A stretch of 64,000 bases of DNA from ZC4RG29 sp964521255 (lineage in GTDB: Bacteria > Bacteroidota > Bacteroidia > Cytophagales > Cyclobacteriaceae), in NCBI GenBank assembly GCA_964521255.1, contig CAZFRM010000001.1, positions 248,001-312,000 on the forward strand, read 5' to 3'. Of this stretch, positions 35,123 to 43,319 are shown in pieces; the stretch's first letter is position 1, and each line of letters opens with the position of its first letter. Below the pieces are notes generated by a model. That model ran no database searches. It had not been told where the DNA came from and saw nothing but the letters and a program-made list of their open reading frames with translations. The position numbers and the translations under genes were made by a program.

Positions 35123-35926
35123 ATGTCAAAACTCCGAATTCTTTATGTAGCCAGCGAGATCAACCCTTTCCTCCAAACCTCTGAAGTAGCAGAATTTGTC
35201 CGCAAGCTTCCTCAGGCGATGCAGGAAAAAGGTATGGAGATCAGAATACTGGTACCTAGATTTGGTATTATCAATGAGCGTAAGAACAGGTTGCATGAAG
35301 TAGTAAGGCTTTCAGGGATTAACATTGCAGTAGGTGATGAAGAAAAGCCTTTGATCATTAAAGTGGCGTCTATACCAAACGCCAAGCTCCAGGTTTACTT
35401 TATTGACAATGAGGATTACTTCCATCGTAAGTCAGTTTTTCACGATAAAGAAAACCGATTCTATGAAGATAATGATGAACGTGCAATTTTCTTCTGCAAA
35501 GGTGTAATTGAAACCGTACGAAAACTTGGATGGTCTCCTGATGTAGTTCATTGTAACGACTGGATCACAAGTTTCATTCCGTTGTATTTAAAAACTACAT
35601 ACAAAAATGATCCCCTGTTTAAGAATACGAAGACCGTATTTACGATTTACAACAATACCTTTTCACACAAATTTGGCAGCGACCTGCTTAGCAAAGTGAA
35701 GATGATTGATATTGAAGATAAAATGCTCGGCAATCTAAAAACTGCAGATTATGAAGGTCTGATAAAATTAGGAATGGAATTTTCTGATGCAGTGATTGTG
35801 GCCGGCGAAAATAAAAAACTCGAAGGCCTCTTCAAGAAGATCAAAGAAAAGAAAGTTGAAACCATCGACAAAGACGAAAACTACACAGAATCCTACTACA
35901 ACTTATATAATGAACTTATGGGTTAA
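35123..35926 (+). CDS. Short glycogen/starch-synthase-like glycosyltransferase (GT5 N-terminal domain only)
   Basis: The 267-residue protein matches only the N-terminal Rossmann half of glycogen synthase: MSKLRILYVASEINPFLQTS (1-20), RILVPRFGIINERKN, DVVHCNDWITSFIPLYL (about 141-157) and KTVFTIYNNTFSHKFG. The second GT-B domain with the nucleotide-sugar site is absent, since a complete enzyme has about 470 residues. This short form is common in Bacteroidota beside DUF4270 and glmS genes, so it is probably a real family and not a truncation, though catalysis alone seems unlikely. The C-terminal KLEGLFKKIKEKKVE is a charged tail. Confidence 0.85.
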   Translation: MSKLRILYVASEINPFLQTSEVAEFVRKLPQAMQEKGMEIRILVPRFGIINERKNRLHEVVRLSGINIAVGDEEKPLIIKVASIPNAKLQVYFIDNEDYFHRKSVFHDKENRFYEDNDERAIFFCKGVIETVRKLGWSPDVVHCNDWITSFIPLYLKTTYKNDPLFKNTKTVFTIYNNTFSHKFGSDLLSKVKMIDIEDKMLGNLKTADYEGLIKLGMEFSDAVIVAGENKKLEGLFKKIKEKKVETIDKDENYTESYYNLYNELMG

Positions 35927-37328
35927 GCGAATAGGGCAACTGATGATGGCAGTTGCCCTGTTTTTTTTGTCGTGCGAAGAGGAGACTACCTTCCTGGGAT
36001 TTAAAGCTGATCAACGATTGAGTGTTTACTATGCGGAGATACCCCTCTCCAGTAGCGTTTATTTGCACGACTCAGTTGTAACTTCAAATTTCTATACTGA
36101 AACGTTAAAGCGTTTTCTGGTAGGCAAGTATCACGACGATCAGTTTGGTCCTGTATCAGCATCTGCTTACACGCAATTTTCAAAGATTGGTGCATTTCCC
36201 GATTCCCTCAATTTTGCCATTTACGACTCAATCAGTCTCCAGCTTAGCTTTGATGTAAACTATCTATATGGCTCAGGAGCAACTACTGCGCAAGAGATTG
36301 CTGTATTTGAATTGGATGATACATTGACCCGGGTCACCTCATTAACACCCTACTATAGCGGTAGTACCATTCCAGTTAAACCAACCCAAATAGGTTCTAA
36401 AACCTTTATTGTAGATCCAGCAATTTTTAAGGAACTGGCAGAGAAAAGCAGTGATACGCTCACAAGGTTCAAACTTAATGATGAATTTGGTATGAGGGTA
36501 TTTCAGGAAGTACTGGCTATACCAAGGGATTCCAGTTCAACTTATTTTTATGATCAATTCAGAAAGGTCATAAAAGGCCTCGCGATAACTCCAACCCAAG
36601 GTGATAAAATCGTTTCATTTAATCCTTCAAGCGCAAGATCAAAGGTTGTAATTCACTTTCATATTAATAAGCGCGACAGCATTGTGCTTGGTTTTTCACA
36701 ATTCACAAGCTTCAATCATATAGAAGGTGATCGTTCGGGTACTGAGCTTGCGGCAATTACAGAACATTATACAGATTTTGATGCCTCACAAGGGTATATT
36801 CAAAATGGAACATCACTACTTACCAAAATTGATTTTTCCAAATTTTTTGAACTGGCGGACACGGTGCCTTCCATGATAATAAATTCAGCAGAAATTGTTC
36901 TTGGTAATGTTGTAGAACCGCCGCCCAATCAACCTCCTCCCACTAATTTAATTCTGAGAATCTTGAATGAGGAGAATTTGTTTAAAGCAGACACAACCGT
37001 TCAAGATGCCATTGATATTGCAAAATATAATTTTACAGTAGGATCACGCGCTTCCGGTACAGGTTCCTATACCATATTGGATGATAGCCGTAGGGCGAAT
37101 CTTACTTTACCCTATTCATCAACTGATAAAAAGTATAGTGGCTTTTTAACGCTTTTTCTTCAGGAGCTTTATAAGAATCGGAAAAATAATGGTCCGTTGT
37201 TTTCAACGGTCGCGTTGTTCCCAACATCACCAACGATAGGAAAATCTGTAAACAGCGTAGCATTTGATAAGAACGCCGTTAAGTTGCGAATTTATTATAC
37301 TCGTCCTACTTTAGATTCTAATCAATAA
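35910..37328 (+). CDS. DUF4270 family lipoprotein
   Basis: The ATG at 35910 overlaps the GT5 gene by 17 bases and gives MNLWVKRIGQLMMAVALFFL with lipobox FLSC (Cys21). A longer in-frame opening from 35796 is a shadow. The 472-residue beta-rich protein has the DUF4270 layout: an N-terminal YYAEIPLSSSVYLHDSVVT region, KFHDDQFG-like KYHDDQFGPVSASAYTQF (about 74-91), and a C-terminal PTIGKSVNSVAFDKNAVKLR. Outer-membrane lipoprotein of unknown function. The neighbours (GT5, glmS) are typical for the phylum. Confidence 0.9.
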   Translation: MNLWVKRIGQLMMAVALFFLSCEEETTFLGFKADQRLSVYYAEIPLSSSVYLHDSVVTSNFYTETLKRFLVGKYHDDQFGPVSASAYTQFSKIGAFPDSLNFAIYDSISLQLSFDVNYLYGSGATTAQEIAVFELDDTLTRVTSLTPYYSGSTIPVKPTQIGSKTFIVDPAIFKELAEKSSDTLTRFKLNDEFGMRVFQEVLAIPRDSSSTYFYDQFRKVIKGLAITPTQGDKIVSFNPSSARSKVVIHFHINKRDSIVLGFSQFTSFNHIEGDRSGTELAAITEHYTDFDASQGYIQNGTSLLTKIDFSKFFELADTVPSMIINSAEIVLGNVVEPPPNQPPPTNLILRILNEENLFKADTTVQDAIDIAKYNFTVGSRASGTGSYTILDDSRRANLTLPYSSTDKKYSGFLTLFLQELYKNRKNNGPLFSTVALFPTSPTIGKSVNSVAFDKNAVKLRIYYTRPTLDSNQ

Positions 37329-37337
37329 AAAACCTCT

Positions 37338-39173
37338 ATGTGTGGAATTGTAGCTTACGTGGGGCATCGCGAGGCCCACAAAATAATAATAAAGGGGCTT
37401 AAACGTCTCGAGTATCGCGGTTATGACAGTTCAGGAATTGCTTTATTGGATGGAGGGTTAAATATCTACAAGAAGAAAGGTAAAGTTTCTGACCTGGAGG
37501 AATTCCTGAAAGGAAAGAATCTTAAAAGCAACATCGGCATAGGCCACACCCGATGGGCCACCCACGGAGAGCCTAATGACGTTAATGCCCATCCTCATTT
37601 TTCCCATTCTCAAAAACTTGCCATTATTCACAATGGTATTATTGAAAATTATTCATCGCTGAAAAAAGAATTGCAAAATAAAGGGCATAAGTTTTTTAGC
37701 GATACTGACACTGAAGTACTCATTCATTTCATTGAAGATATACAGGAGAACAATAATTGCACTTTAGACGAAGCCGTGCGATTGGCTTTGAATAATGTTG
37801 TTGGTGCGTATGCTATTGTTATCCTCTCATTAGAAGATCCTCATCAGCTTATCGCAGCGCGTAAAGGAAGTCCCCTCGTTATTGGTGTTGGAAAAGATGA
37901 ATACTTTATGGCTTCCGATGCAACACCTATCATAGAGTATACAAATGATGTGATTTACCTGAACGACCAGGAAATTGCTGTTATCAATAATGGCAAGCTA
38001 AGCATCAAAACCATTGAAGATGTTCCAATGACACCTTACATCCACAAACTGGAAATGGATCTTGAGGCGATTGAAAAAGGTGGCTTTGATCATTTCATGC
38101 TTAAGGAAATTTTTGAGCAGCCAAAGTCAATCAGAGATTGCCTGCGGGGAAGATTAGATTCTACCTCTGGAAGGCTGGTGTTGGGTGGACTTCGGGAATA
38201 CATCAACAAACTGGTGAATGCTGACAGAATTATCATCATTGCCTGTGGCACATCCTGGCACGCCGGACTTGTAGCCGAGTATATGATTGAGGAGTATTGT
38301 CGTATTCCCGTAGAGGTTGAGTATGCTTCCGAGTTTCGTTACCGAAACCCTGTGATTCGGGAGGGTGATGTTGTAATCGCTATCTCTCAATCCGGTGAAA
38401 CGGCTGATACACTTGCAGCAATTGAATTGGCCAAATCAAGAGGTGCAATTATAATAGGAGTTTGTAATGTAGTGGGTTCATCTATTCCCAGAGCTACTCA
38501 TGCTGGATCGTATACTCACGCAGGCCCGGAGATCGGTGTGGCTAGTACAAAAGCATTCACCGCGCAGCTTACCGTACTCAGCATGATTTGTTTTATGATT
38601 GCTGAAAGAAAAGGTACCATCAAGGAAAATACGTTTCATGAGATTTTAGTTGAGCTGGAAAACATTCCGGGAAAAGTTGAGAAGGTCCTTGAAATGAATG
38701 ATCAAATAATGGCTATCGCTGAGGAATTCAAAGATGCATCTAACTTCCTTTACCTTGGCCGTGGTTATAATTTTCCTGTTGCTCTCGAAGGCGCATTGAA
38801 GCTGAAGGAAATTTCTTACATACATGCTGAAGGTTATCCGGCAGCAGAAATGAAGCATGGACCAATTGCTTTGATCGACCAGGAAATGCCGGTAGCTTTT
38901 ATAGCCACGAAGGACAGCTCTTATGAAAAAATCGTTTCCAACATTCAGGAAGTTAAGGCAAGAAAAGGAAGAGTAATTGCCGTTGTTACCGAAGGCGATG
39001 ATTTGATTCCAAAGATGTCAGAATTTTCAATTGAAGTGCCCCCTGTTCATGAGGCGCTTATGCCTATGGTTTCCGTTATTCCATTGCAGCTTCTGTCCTA
39101 TCACATTGCAGTAATGCGTGGATGTAACGTCGATCAACCCAGAAACCTGGCTAAATCTGTAACTGTAGAATAA
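37338..39173 (+). CDS. glmS: Glutamine-fructose-6-phosphate aminotransferase (isomerising)
   Basis: The 611-residue enzyme starts MCGIVAYVGHREAHK, with Cys2 the glutaminase nucleophile. GHTRWATHGEPNDVNAHPH is the glutamine-binding loop. Two SIS domains follow (CGTSWHAGLVAEYMIEEY, then SQSGETADTLA; and GRGYNFPVALEGALKLKE). The C-terminus PRNLAKSVTVE is the conserved end. It makes glucosamine-6-phosphate for cell-wall synthesis. The 9-base gap from DUF4270 and 5-base gap to ridA indicate one operon. Confidence 0.97.
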   Translation: MCGIVAYVGHREAHKIIIKGLKRLEYRGYDSSGIALLDGGLNIYKKKGKVSDLEEFLKGKNLKSNIGIGHTRWATHGEPNDVNAHPHFSHSQKLAIIHNGIIENYSSLKKELQNKGHKFFSDTDTEVLIHFIEDIQENNNCTLDEAVRLALNNVVGAYAIVILSLEDPHQLIAARKGSPLVIGVGKDEYFMASDATPIIEYTNDVIYLNDQEIAVINNGKLSIKTIEDVPMTPYIHKLEMDLEAIEKGGFDHFMLKEIFEQPKSIRDCLRGRLDSTSGRLVLGGLREYINKLVNADRIIIIACGTSWHAGLVAEYMIEEYCRIPVEVEYASEFRYRNPVIREGDVVIAISQSGETADTLAAIELAKSRGAIIIGVCNVVGSSIPRATHAGSYTHAGPEIGVASTKAFTAQLTVLSMICFMIAERKGTIKENTFHEILVELENIPGKVEKVLEMNDQIMAIAEEFKDASNFLYLGRGYNFPVALEGALKLKEISYIHAEGYPAAEMKHGPIALIDQEMPVAFIATKDSSYEKIVSNIQEVKARKGRVIAVVTEGDDLIPKMSEFSIEVPPVHEALMPMVSVIPLQLLSYHIAVMRGCNVDQPRNLAKSVTVE

Positions 39174-39178
39174 TTGAT

Positions 39179-39562
39179 ATGGATAAAACAGTAATCTATT
39201 CTCCATTAGCCCCTGAGCCAATAGGCCCTTACAGCCAGGCGATCAAAGTGGGTAACCTGTTATTTGTTTCAGGACAAATTGCCATTCAGCAATCTTCCGG
39301 AAAACTTATTACTGAAAATATTGCCGAAGAGATAACGCAGGTCATGACGAATCTGGAAGCAATTTTAAAAGCCGACAGCCTCACATTCGCAAACGTTGTG
39401 AAATGCACCATCTTCCTCAAAGACATGAATAATTTCCCCAGGGTGAATGAGGTCTATGGAAAGTATTTTGTTGAAGCACCTCCGGCTCGCGAAACGGTTG
39501 AAGTTAGCCGGCTCCCCAAAGATGTCAATGTTGAAATCTCTTGTATTGCAATGAAAAATTAG
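39179..39562 (+). CDS. RidA family enamine/imine deaminase
   Basis: The 127-residue protein starts MDKTVIYSPLAPEPIGPYSQ and has the RidA signature ARETVEVSRLPKDVNVEISC near 102-121, with the conserved Arg. RidA proteins hydrolyse reactive 2-aminoacrylate formed by PLP enzymes. Five bases separate it from glmS. The stop is convergent with glnS, 25 bases away. Confidence 0.95.
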   Translation: MDKTVIYSPLAPEPIGPYSQAIKVGNLLFVSGQIAIQQSSGKLITENIAEEITQVMTNLEAILKADSLTFANVVKCTIFLKDMNNFPRVNEVYGKYFVEAPPARETVEVSRLPKDVNVEISCIAMKN

Positions 39563-39587
39563 TTGCTAATATCTTCTAAGCATCTGT

Positions 39588-41258
39588 TTACTTTTTCCCT
39601 TCTTTAGCCCAAACATCTCTTAAGGTTACGGTCCTGTTAAATACTAAGTTCGATTTAGTTGAATCCTGATCCAACGTAAAATAGCCCTTTCGTAGAAACT
39701 GGTAACGATCTTCTGCTTTCGATTCGCGTATAGCTGCTTCACCAAAAACATTCTGTACCTGTAATGAATCAGGGTTTAAATGATCTTTAAAATCTCCTTC
39801 CGCTCCATCAAGATTTTCAACTTTAAAAAGTCTGTCATAAAGCCGAACTTCAATTGGCACAGCGTGCGGAATACTAACCCAATGAATCGTTCCCTTAACA
39901 TTAATGCCGGATGTATCGGAGCCGCTTCTGCTCTCCGGGATATAAGAACAACGAAGCTCTTTAACTTTGCCTTCATTATCCTTCACAACGTCATCGCACC
40001 GGATTATGTATGCACTCTTTAATCTTACCACCTGACCCGGAGATAACCTGAAATATTTTTTAGGAGGAACTTCAATAAAATCCTCCTGCTCAATGTACAG
40101 TTCCCGGCTAAATGATATTTCCCGTGTTCCTGCATTTAAATCTTCAGGATTATCTTCACTCAAAAGTATCTCCGATTTGCCTTCGGGGTAATTTGTGATC
40201 ACGATTTTAAGCGGATCAAACACAACCATTCTTCGTAAAGAAATTTTATTCAGATCCTCACGAACGCAAAACTCAAGCAGTCCTACATCGATCAGATTAT
40301 CACGCTTAGCTATACCTATGCGGTCGCAAAAATCACGAATACTTTTGGGAGTATATCCCCGCCTGCGCATTCCACTAATTGTTGGCATGCGCGGGTCATC
40401 CCATCCTTTTACGTGTCCTTCATTTACCAGTTGAAGAAGCTTACGTTTGCTCATGATGGTATACGTCATGTTCAAGCGGGCAAACTCGTATTGTTTGGAT
40501 GGATAAATATTTAATTTTTCAATGAACCAATCATACAACGGTCTGTGAGGAATAAATTCTAAAGTGCATATACTATGCGTTATATTCTCTATCGCGTCGC
40601 TTTGACCGTGAGCAAAGTCATACATTGGATATATACACCAGGTATCTCCTGTCCGGTGATGATGTGCATGTTTGATACGGTAAATGATCGGATCACGCAT
40701 GTGCATGTTAGGATGGCCCATATCAACTTTTGCACGCAGTACTTTCTCTCCATCCCTGTATTTGCCGGCCTTCATCTCAGCTAATAATTTGAGATTTTCT
40801 TCAATACTGCGATTTCTATAAGGGCTGTCTTTCCCTGGTTGCGTAGGCGTTCCTTTTTGTTCTGCTATCGCTTCACTTGTGCTGTCATCTACATAAGCTA
40901 AATTTTTTTTGATGAGGTCAACGGCAAATAAATATAATTGCTCAAAGTAATCAGAAGCATAAAGTTCCTGTGCCCAATTGAATCCAAGCCATTTAATGTC
41001 ATTTTTAATACTCTCAACGTATTCAGTTTCTTCCGTAACGGGATTCGTGTCATCAAATCGCAAATTGGTTTTGCCTCCATATTTTAAGGCGAGGCCAAAG
41101 TTCAGGCAAATGCTTTTGGCATGTCCCATATGGAGATAGCCATTCGGTTCCGGAGGGAACCTGGTAGCGATACTTTTGTACTTGCCTTTTTCAAGGTCGT
41201 TTTCGATGATTTCTTCAAGAAAGTTTAAGCTCTTTTCCTCGGTCATTGAACTTTTCAT
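39588..41258 (-). CDS. glnS: Glutaminyl-tRNA synthetase
   Basis: The 556-residue class I synthetase has the HIGH-like HMGH in PPEPNGYLHMGHAKSI, FDDTNPVTEETEYVESI and the KMSKS-like IMSKRKLLQL. The C-terminal half is the GlnRS beta-barrel pair. It charges tRNA-Gln directly, which means this lineage does not need the GatCAB transamidation route for Gln; gltX also occurs in the window. The start at 41258 (MKSSMTEEK) or four codons later are both possible. Confidence 0.96.
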   Translation of the reverse strand: MKSSMTEEKSLNFLEEIIENDLEKGKYKSIATRFPPEPNGYLHMGHAKSICLNFGLALKYGGKTNLRFDDTNPVTEETEYVESIKNDIKWLGFNWAQELYASDYFEQLYLFAVDLIKKNLAYVDDSTSEAIAEQKGTPTQPGKDSPYRNRSIEENLKLLAEMKAGKYRDGEKVLRAKVDMGHPNMHMRDPIIYRIKHAHHHRTGDTWCIYPMYDFAHGQSDAIENITHSICTLEFIPHRPLYDWFIEKLNIYPSKQYEFARLNMTYTIMSKRKLLQLVNEGHVKGWDDPRMPTISGMRRRGYTPKSIRDFCDRIGIAKRDNLIDVGLLEFCVREDLNKISLRRMVVFDPLKIVITNYPEGKSEILLSEDNPEDLNAGTREISFSRELYIEQEDFIEVPPKKYFRLSPGQVVRLKSAYIIRCDDVVKDNEGKVKELRCSYIPESRSGSDTSGINVKGTIHWVSIPHAVPIEVRLYDRLFKVENLDGAEGDFKDHLNPDSLQVQNVFGEAAIRESKAEDRYQFLRKGYFTLDQDSTKSNLVFNRTVTLRDVWAKEGKK

Positions 41259-41370
41259 TTAGCGGGTGTAAAGGTAAAAAGCTCATTTGGATTTGAAGGA
41301 AATTTTTTAAAATGATCCCGTTGCTTTATAATGATTTTGAAGGAATGAGTGTATTGACAGCTAAAGTCTG

Positions 41371-41757
41371 CTAATCTTTACCAGGTAATAGATACTCAAA
41401 CTCATCTGAGTCAAGGACAAATCTCCCCTGGATAGATTTGGGAGTATGGTAGTAGTGATAAGTCCCAGTTAATCCCGGACTGAAGTGTTGACGGTAACGA
41501 AAACCTAATGAATTCCAATAGTTGAGATTCAGTTGAATTGCAGCGTCTGTAAATCCTTTGACTTTATTGTCGGATAACATCATTTCATACTCAAATACTT
41601 TTTCAAAAGAATTACCATCCCACACGCTATTATCACTTTTCGCAGAAGACCCAAACAGGCCGAGATATGTTGCTACTCCTCCACCGAGAAAGAAAGTAAT
41701 AGATTTGTTTTTAACGACAACCGTTTTCCCAAATACAAAGTTTCCACTTAAATACAA
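41371..41757 (-). pseudogene. Truncated paralogue of the neighbouring outer-membrane beta-barrel protein
   Basis: The 128-codon frame opens with TTG, has an in-frame TGA a few codons upstream and no signal peptide. YLSGNFVFGKTVVVKNKSIT and FFLGGGVATYLG align with YGQLHLLLGREVILNERPVT and IGIGGGVTYYY of the intact gene at 41839-42534. The tail RYRQHFSPGLTGTYHYYHTP matches KYHFTPTLTGSYEFYHTK. It is the C-terminal half of a duplicate that lost its 5' end, so it is probably not expressed as a working barrel. Confidence 0.65.
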
Positions 41758-41838
41758 AGTATCAGGCGATCAGGTGTAAAGCAATTAAAAGAAGTGGCTG
41801 TGGCATTACCAGGTAAAAGTATGATCTACAACAAATAT

Positions 41839-42534
41839 TTATCTTGACACATTAAGCAGGACTACTAAGCTGAGTTCCCGCTGATACATTGTGATGCTAC
41901 CGGTTGTGGGCGTTTTTGTGTGATAAAATTCATAGCTGCCTGTAAGCGTGGGTGTAAAATGGTATTTATATTCGAACTTAAAATTCAAAATTGACTTGTA
42001 CTTTTTTTGAATGGAGACTTTTGCATAGCCGGCAAAATCGTTGCTTCTTACAGTCATCACAGCAGAAAATACTTCGTCATATTGGTTGGATATTCCATAC
42101 GTTGTAGTTGGGAAGAATGAGTAATAATAAGTGACACCTCCGCCAATACCAATGGTAACAGGTCTTTCGTTAAGAATTACTTCTCTACCAAGCAAGAGGT
42201 GGAGCTGGCCATAAAATGTAGAGTATTCCGGGAACAAGAAAATATCGCTGTGGGTCAGAGTATCCATTGTTTTGATTCTAAGATTGTAGCCCAGAAGACC
42301 AATACCTGCTCCGCCCTGGATGCTGTATTTTTGGCTGATGTCTTGTCGAAAATCCAGCACGAAATTTCCCGACACAGACGGAAACTGTTTAATACCGGAA
42401 GTATGCGGTGATGTACGAATCATATTTCCATAGTTAACGGACAGGCCAAAGTAAGTCTGTGCTGACACTTTAATGGCTGAAGAAAAGAGCAGGAAGAAAA
42501 CGATTACGTACACCTTACTTGCTTTGACTCTCAT
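41839..42534 (-). CDS. Outer-membrane beta-barrel-like protein
   Basis: The ATG at 42534 gives 231 residues with a signal peptide (RVKASKVYVIVFFLLFSSAI, ending VSAQ); nine extra codons in frame upstream are less likely because they run into the neighbour. Alternating hydrophobic strands, GGAGIGLLGYNLRIK and GIGGGVTYYYSF, and a final strand near LSLVVLLNVSR fit a small porin-like barrel, but the family is not one I can name. It overlaps the preceding gene by 20 bases. Confidence 0.65.
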   Translation of the reverse strand: MRVKASKVYVIVFFLLFSSAIKVSAQTYFGLSVNYGNMIRTSPHTSGIKQFPSVSGNFVLDFRQDISQKYSIQGGAGIGLLGYNLRIKTMDTLTHSDIFLFPEYSTFYGQLHLLLGREVILNERPVTIGIGGGVTYYYSFFPTTTYGISNQYDEVFSAVMTVRSNDFAGYAKVSIQKKYKSILNFKFEYKYHFTPTLTGSYEFYHTKTPTTGSITMYQRELSLVVLLNVSR

Positions 42535-43243
42535 GGTTCTTGCTAATACGATAAGCGACATTGATACCTATACTCTTGTACTCACCGTAACTTATAACCT
42601 TTGCGGTTCCATCTGTTGAATTATCAATAACATACTCGACATCAAGCTGAACTACTTTCAAAAATCCATAACTCCGACCGTAATGAAGCGATGCAATGAA
42701 ATGCCTGCCAAACATTTTCTCAATAGCGAGCCGGGGTTCAATCAGCGGAAAGAAACGGTTTACATTACCATTCTCTTCGTAATTGAATGTCATGATTGAT
42801 CCATCTGATCGACGTATGCCACCTTGTACGCTACCGGAGGCTATATAGTAGTCTGTATTAATGCCCAATATTGCTGCTATACCAAGCACAACTGAAAATC
42901 CCTGTGCTAAGCGGAATTTGTATCCAAACCTGCAAGGAATTAGAATAGAATAAAATGCATCGCTACTGCCGTAAATCCCACTGTTACGATAATCAAATCC
43001 ATCCCAATAAGTTTTGAGTATGATCCCTCCTTCTATAAAAGTATTTCGCCCTAATTCCTTCCGGAGAGTTGCCCCACCAGCAATACTCCGTAAAGGAACC
43101 GTGGTGAGGTTATTACCGTCATCATGGATTTCGTATAAGTCATTAGTTAAAAAAGCTTCAACGCCCATAAACACATTTGATTGCCCAAACAGGTAATGGC
43201 TGGTTATAAAAAGGACAGATAAAAGAAATTGTGTCTTGTTCAT
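42515..43243 (-). CDS. Outer-membrane beta-barrel-like protein
   Basis: The 242-residue product has a signal peptide (NKTQFLLSVLFITSHYLFGQ) and strand-like segments such as AGGATLRKELGRNTFIEGGI and GYKFRLAQGFSVVLGIAAIL, ending GINVAYRI, compatible with an outer-membrane barrel. It shows little direct similarity to the next gene beyond layout. It follows the discoidin-domain lipoprotein by 76 bases, which contain a stem-loop, and may be cotranscribed with it. Confidence 0.65.
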   Translation of the reverse strand: MNKTQFLLSVLFITSHYLFGQSNVFMGVEAFLTNDLYEIHDDGNNLTTVPLRSIAGGATLRKELGRNTFIEGGIILKTYWDGFDYRNSGIYGSSDAFYSILIPCRFGYKFRLAQGFSVVLGIAAILGINTDYYIASGSVQGGIRRSDGSIMTFNYEENGNVNRFFPLIEPRLAIEKMFGRHFIASLHYGRSYGFLKVVQLDVEYVIDNSTDGTAKVISYGEYKSIGINVAYRISKNHESQSK

Positions 43244-43274
43244 GCACTTAGATTAGATTAAGAATTCCTTAATG

Positions 43275-43310
43275 TTAAGCAAGGCTGACGCACCGGCCAA
43301 CCTTGCTTAA
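43275..43310 (-). terminator. Stem-loop after the discoidin lipoprotein gene
   Basis: TTAAGCAAGG (43275-43284) and CCTTGCTTAA (43301-43310) are a perfect 10-bp inverted repeat with a 16-base loop, just past the minus-strand stop codon at 43320. There is no T-tract, so it may protect the 3' end or attenuate rather than terminate. Confidence 0.45.
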
Positions 43311-43319
43311 GTAAAGTAG

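Noticed and set aside
35796..35909. Longer N-terminus for the DUF4270 gene
   Set aside because: The extension is Lys/Thr-rich shadow of the GT5 gene's end; the ATG at 35910 gives a proper lipoprotein signal.
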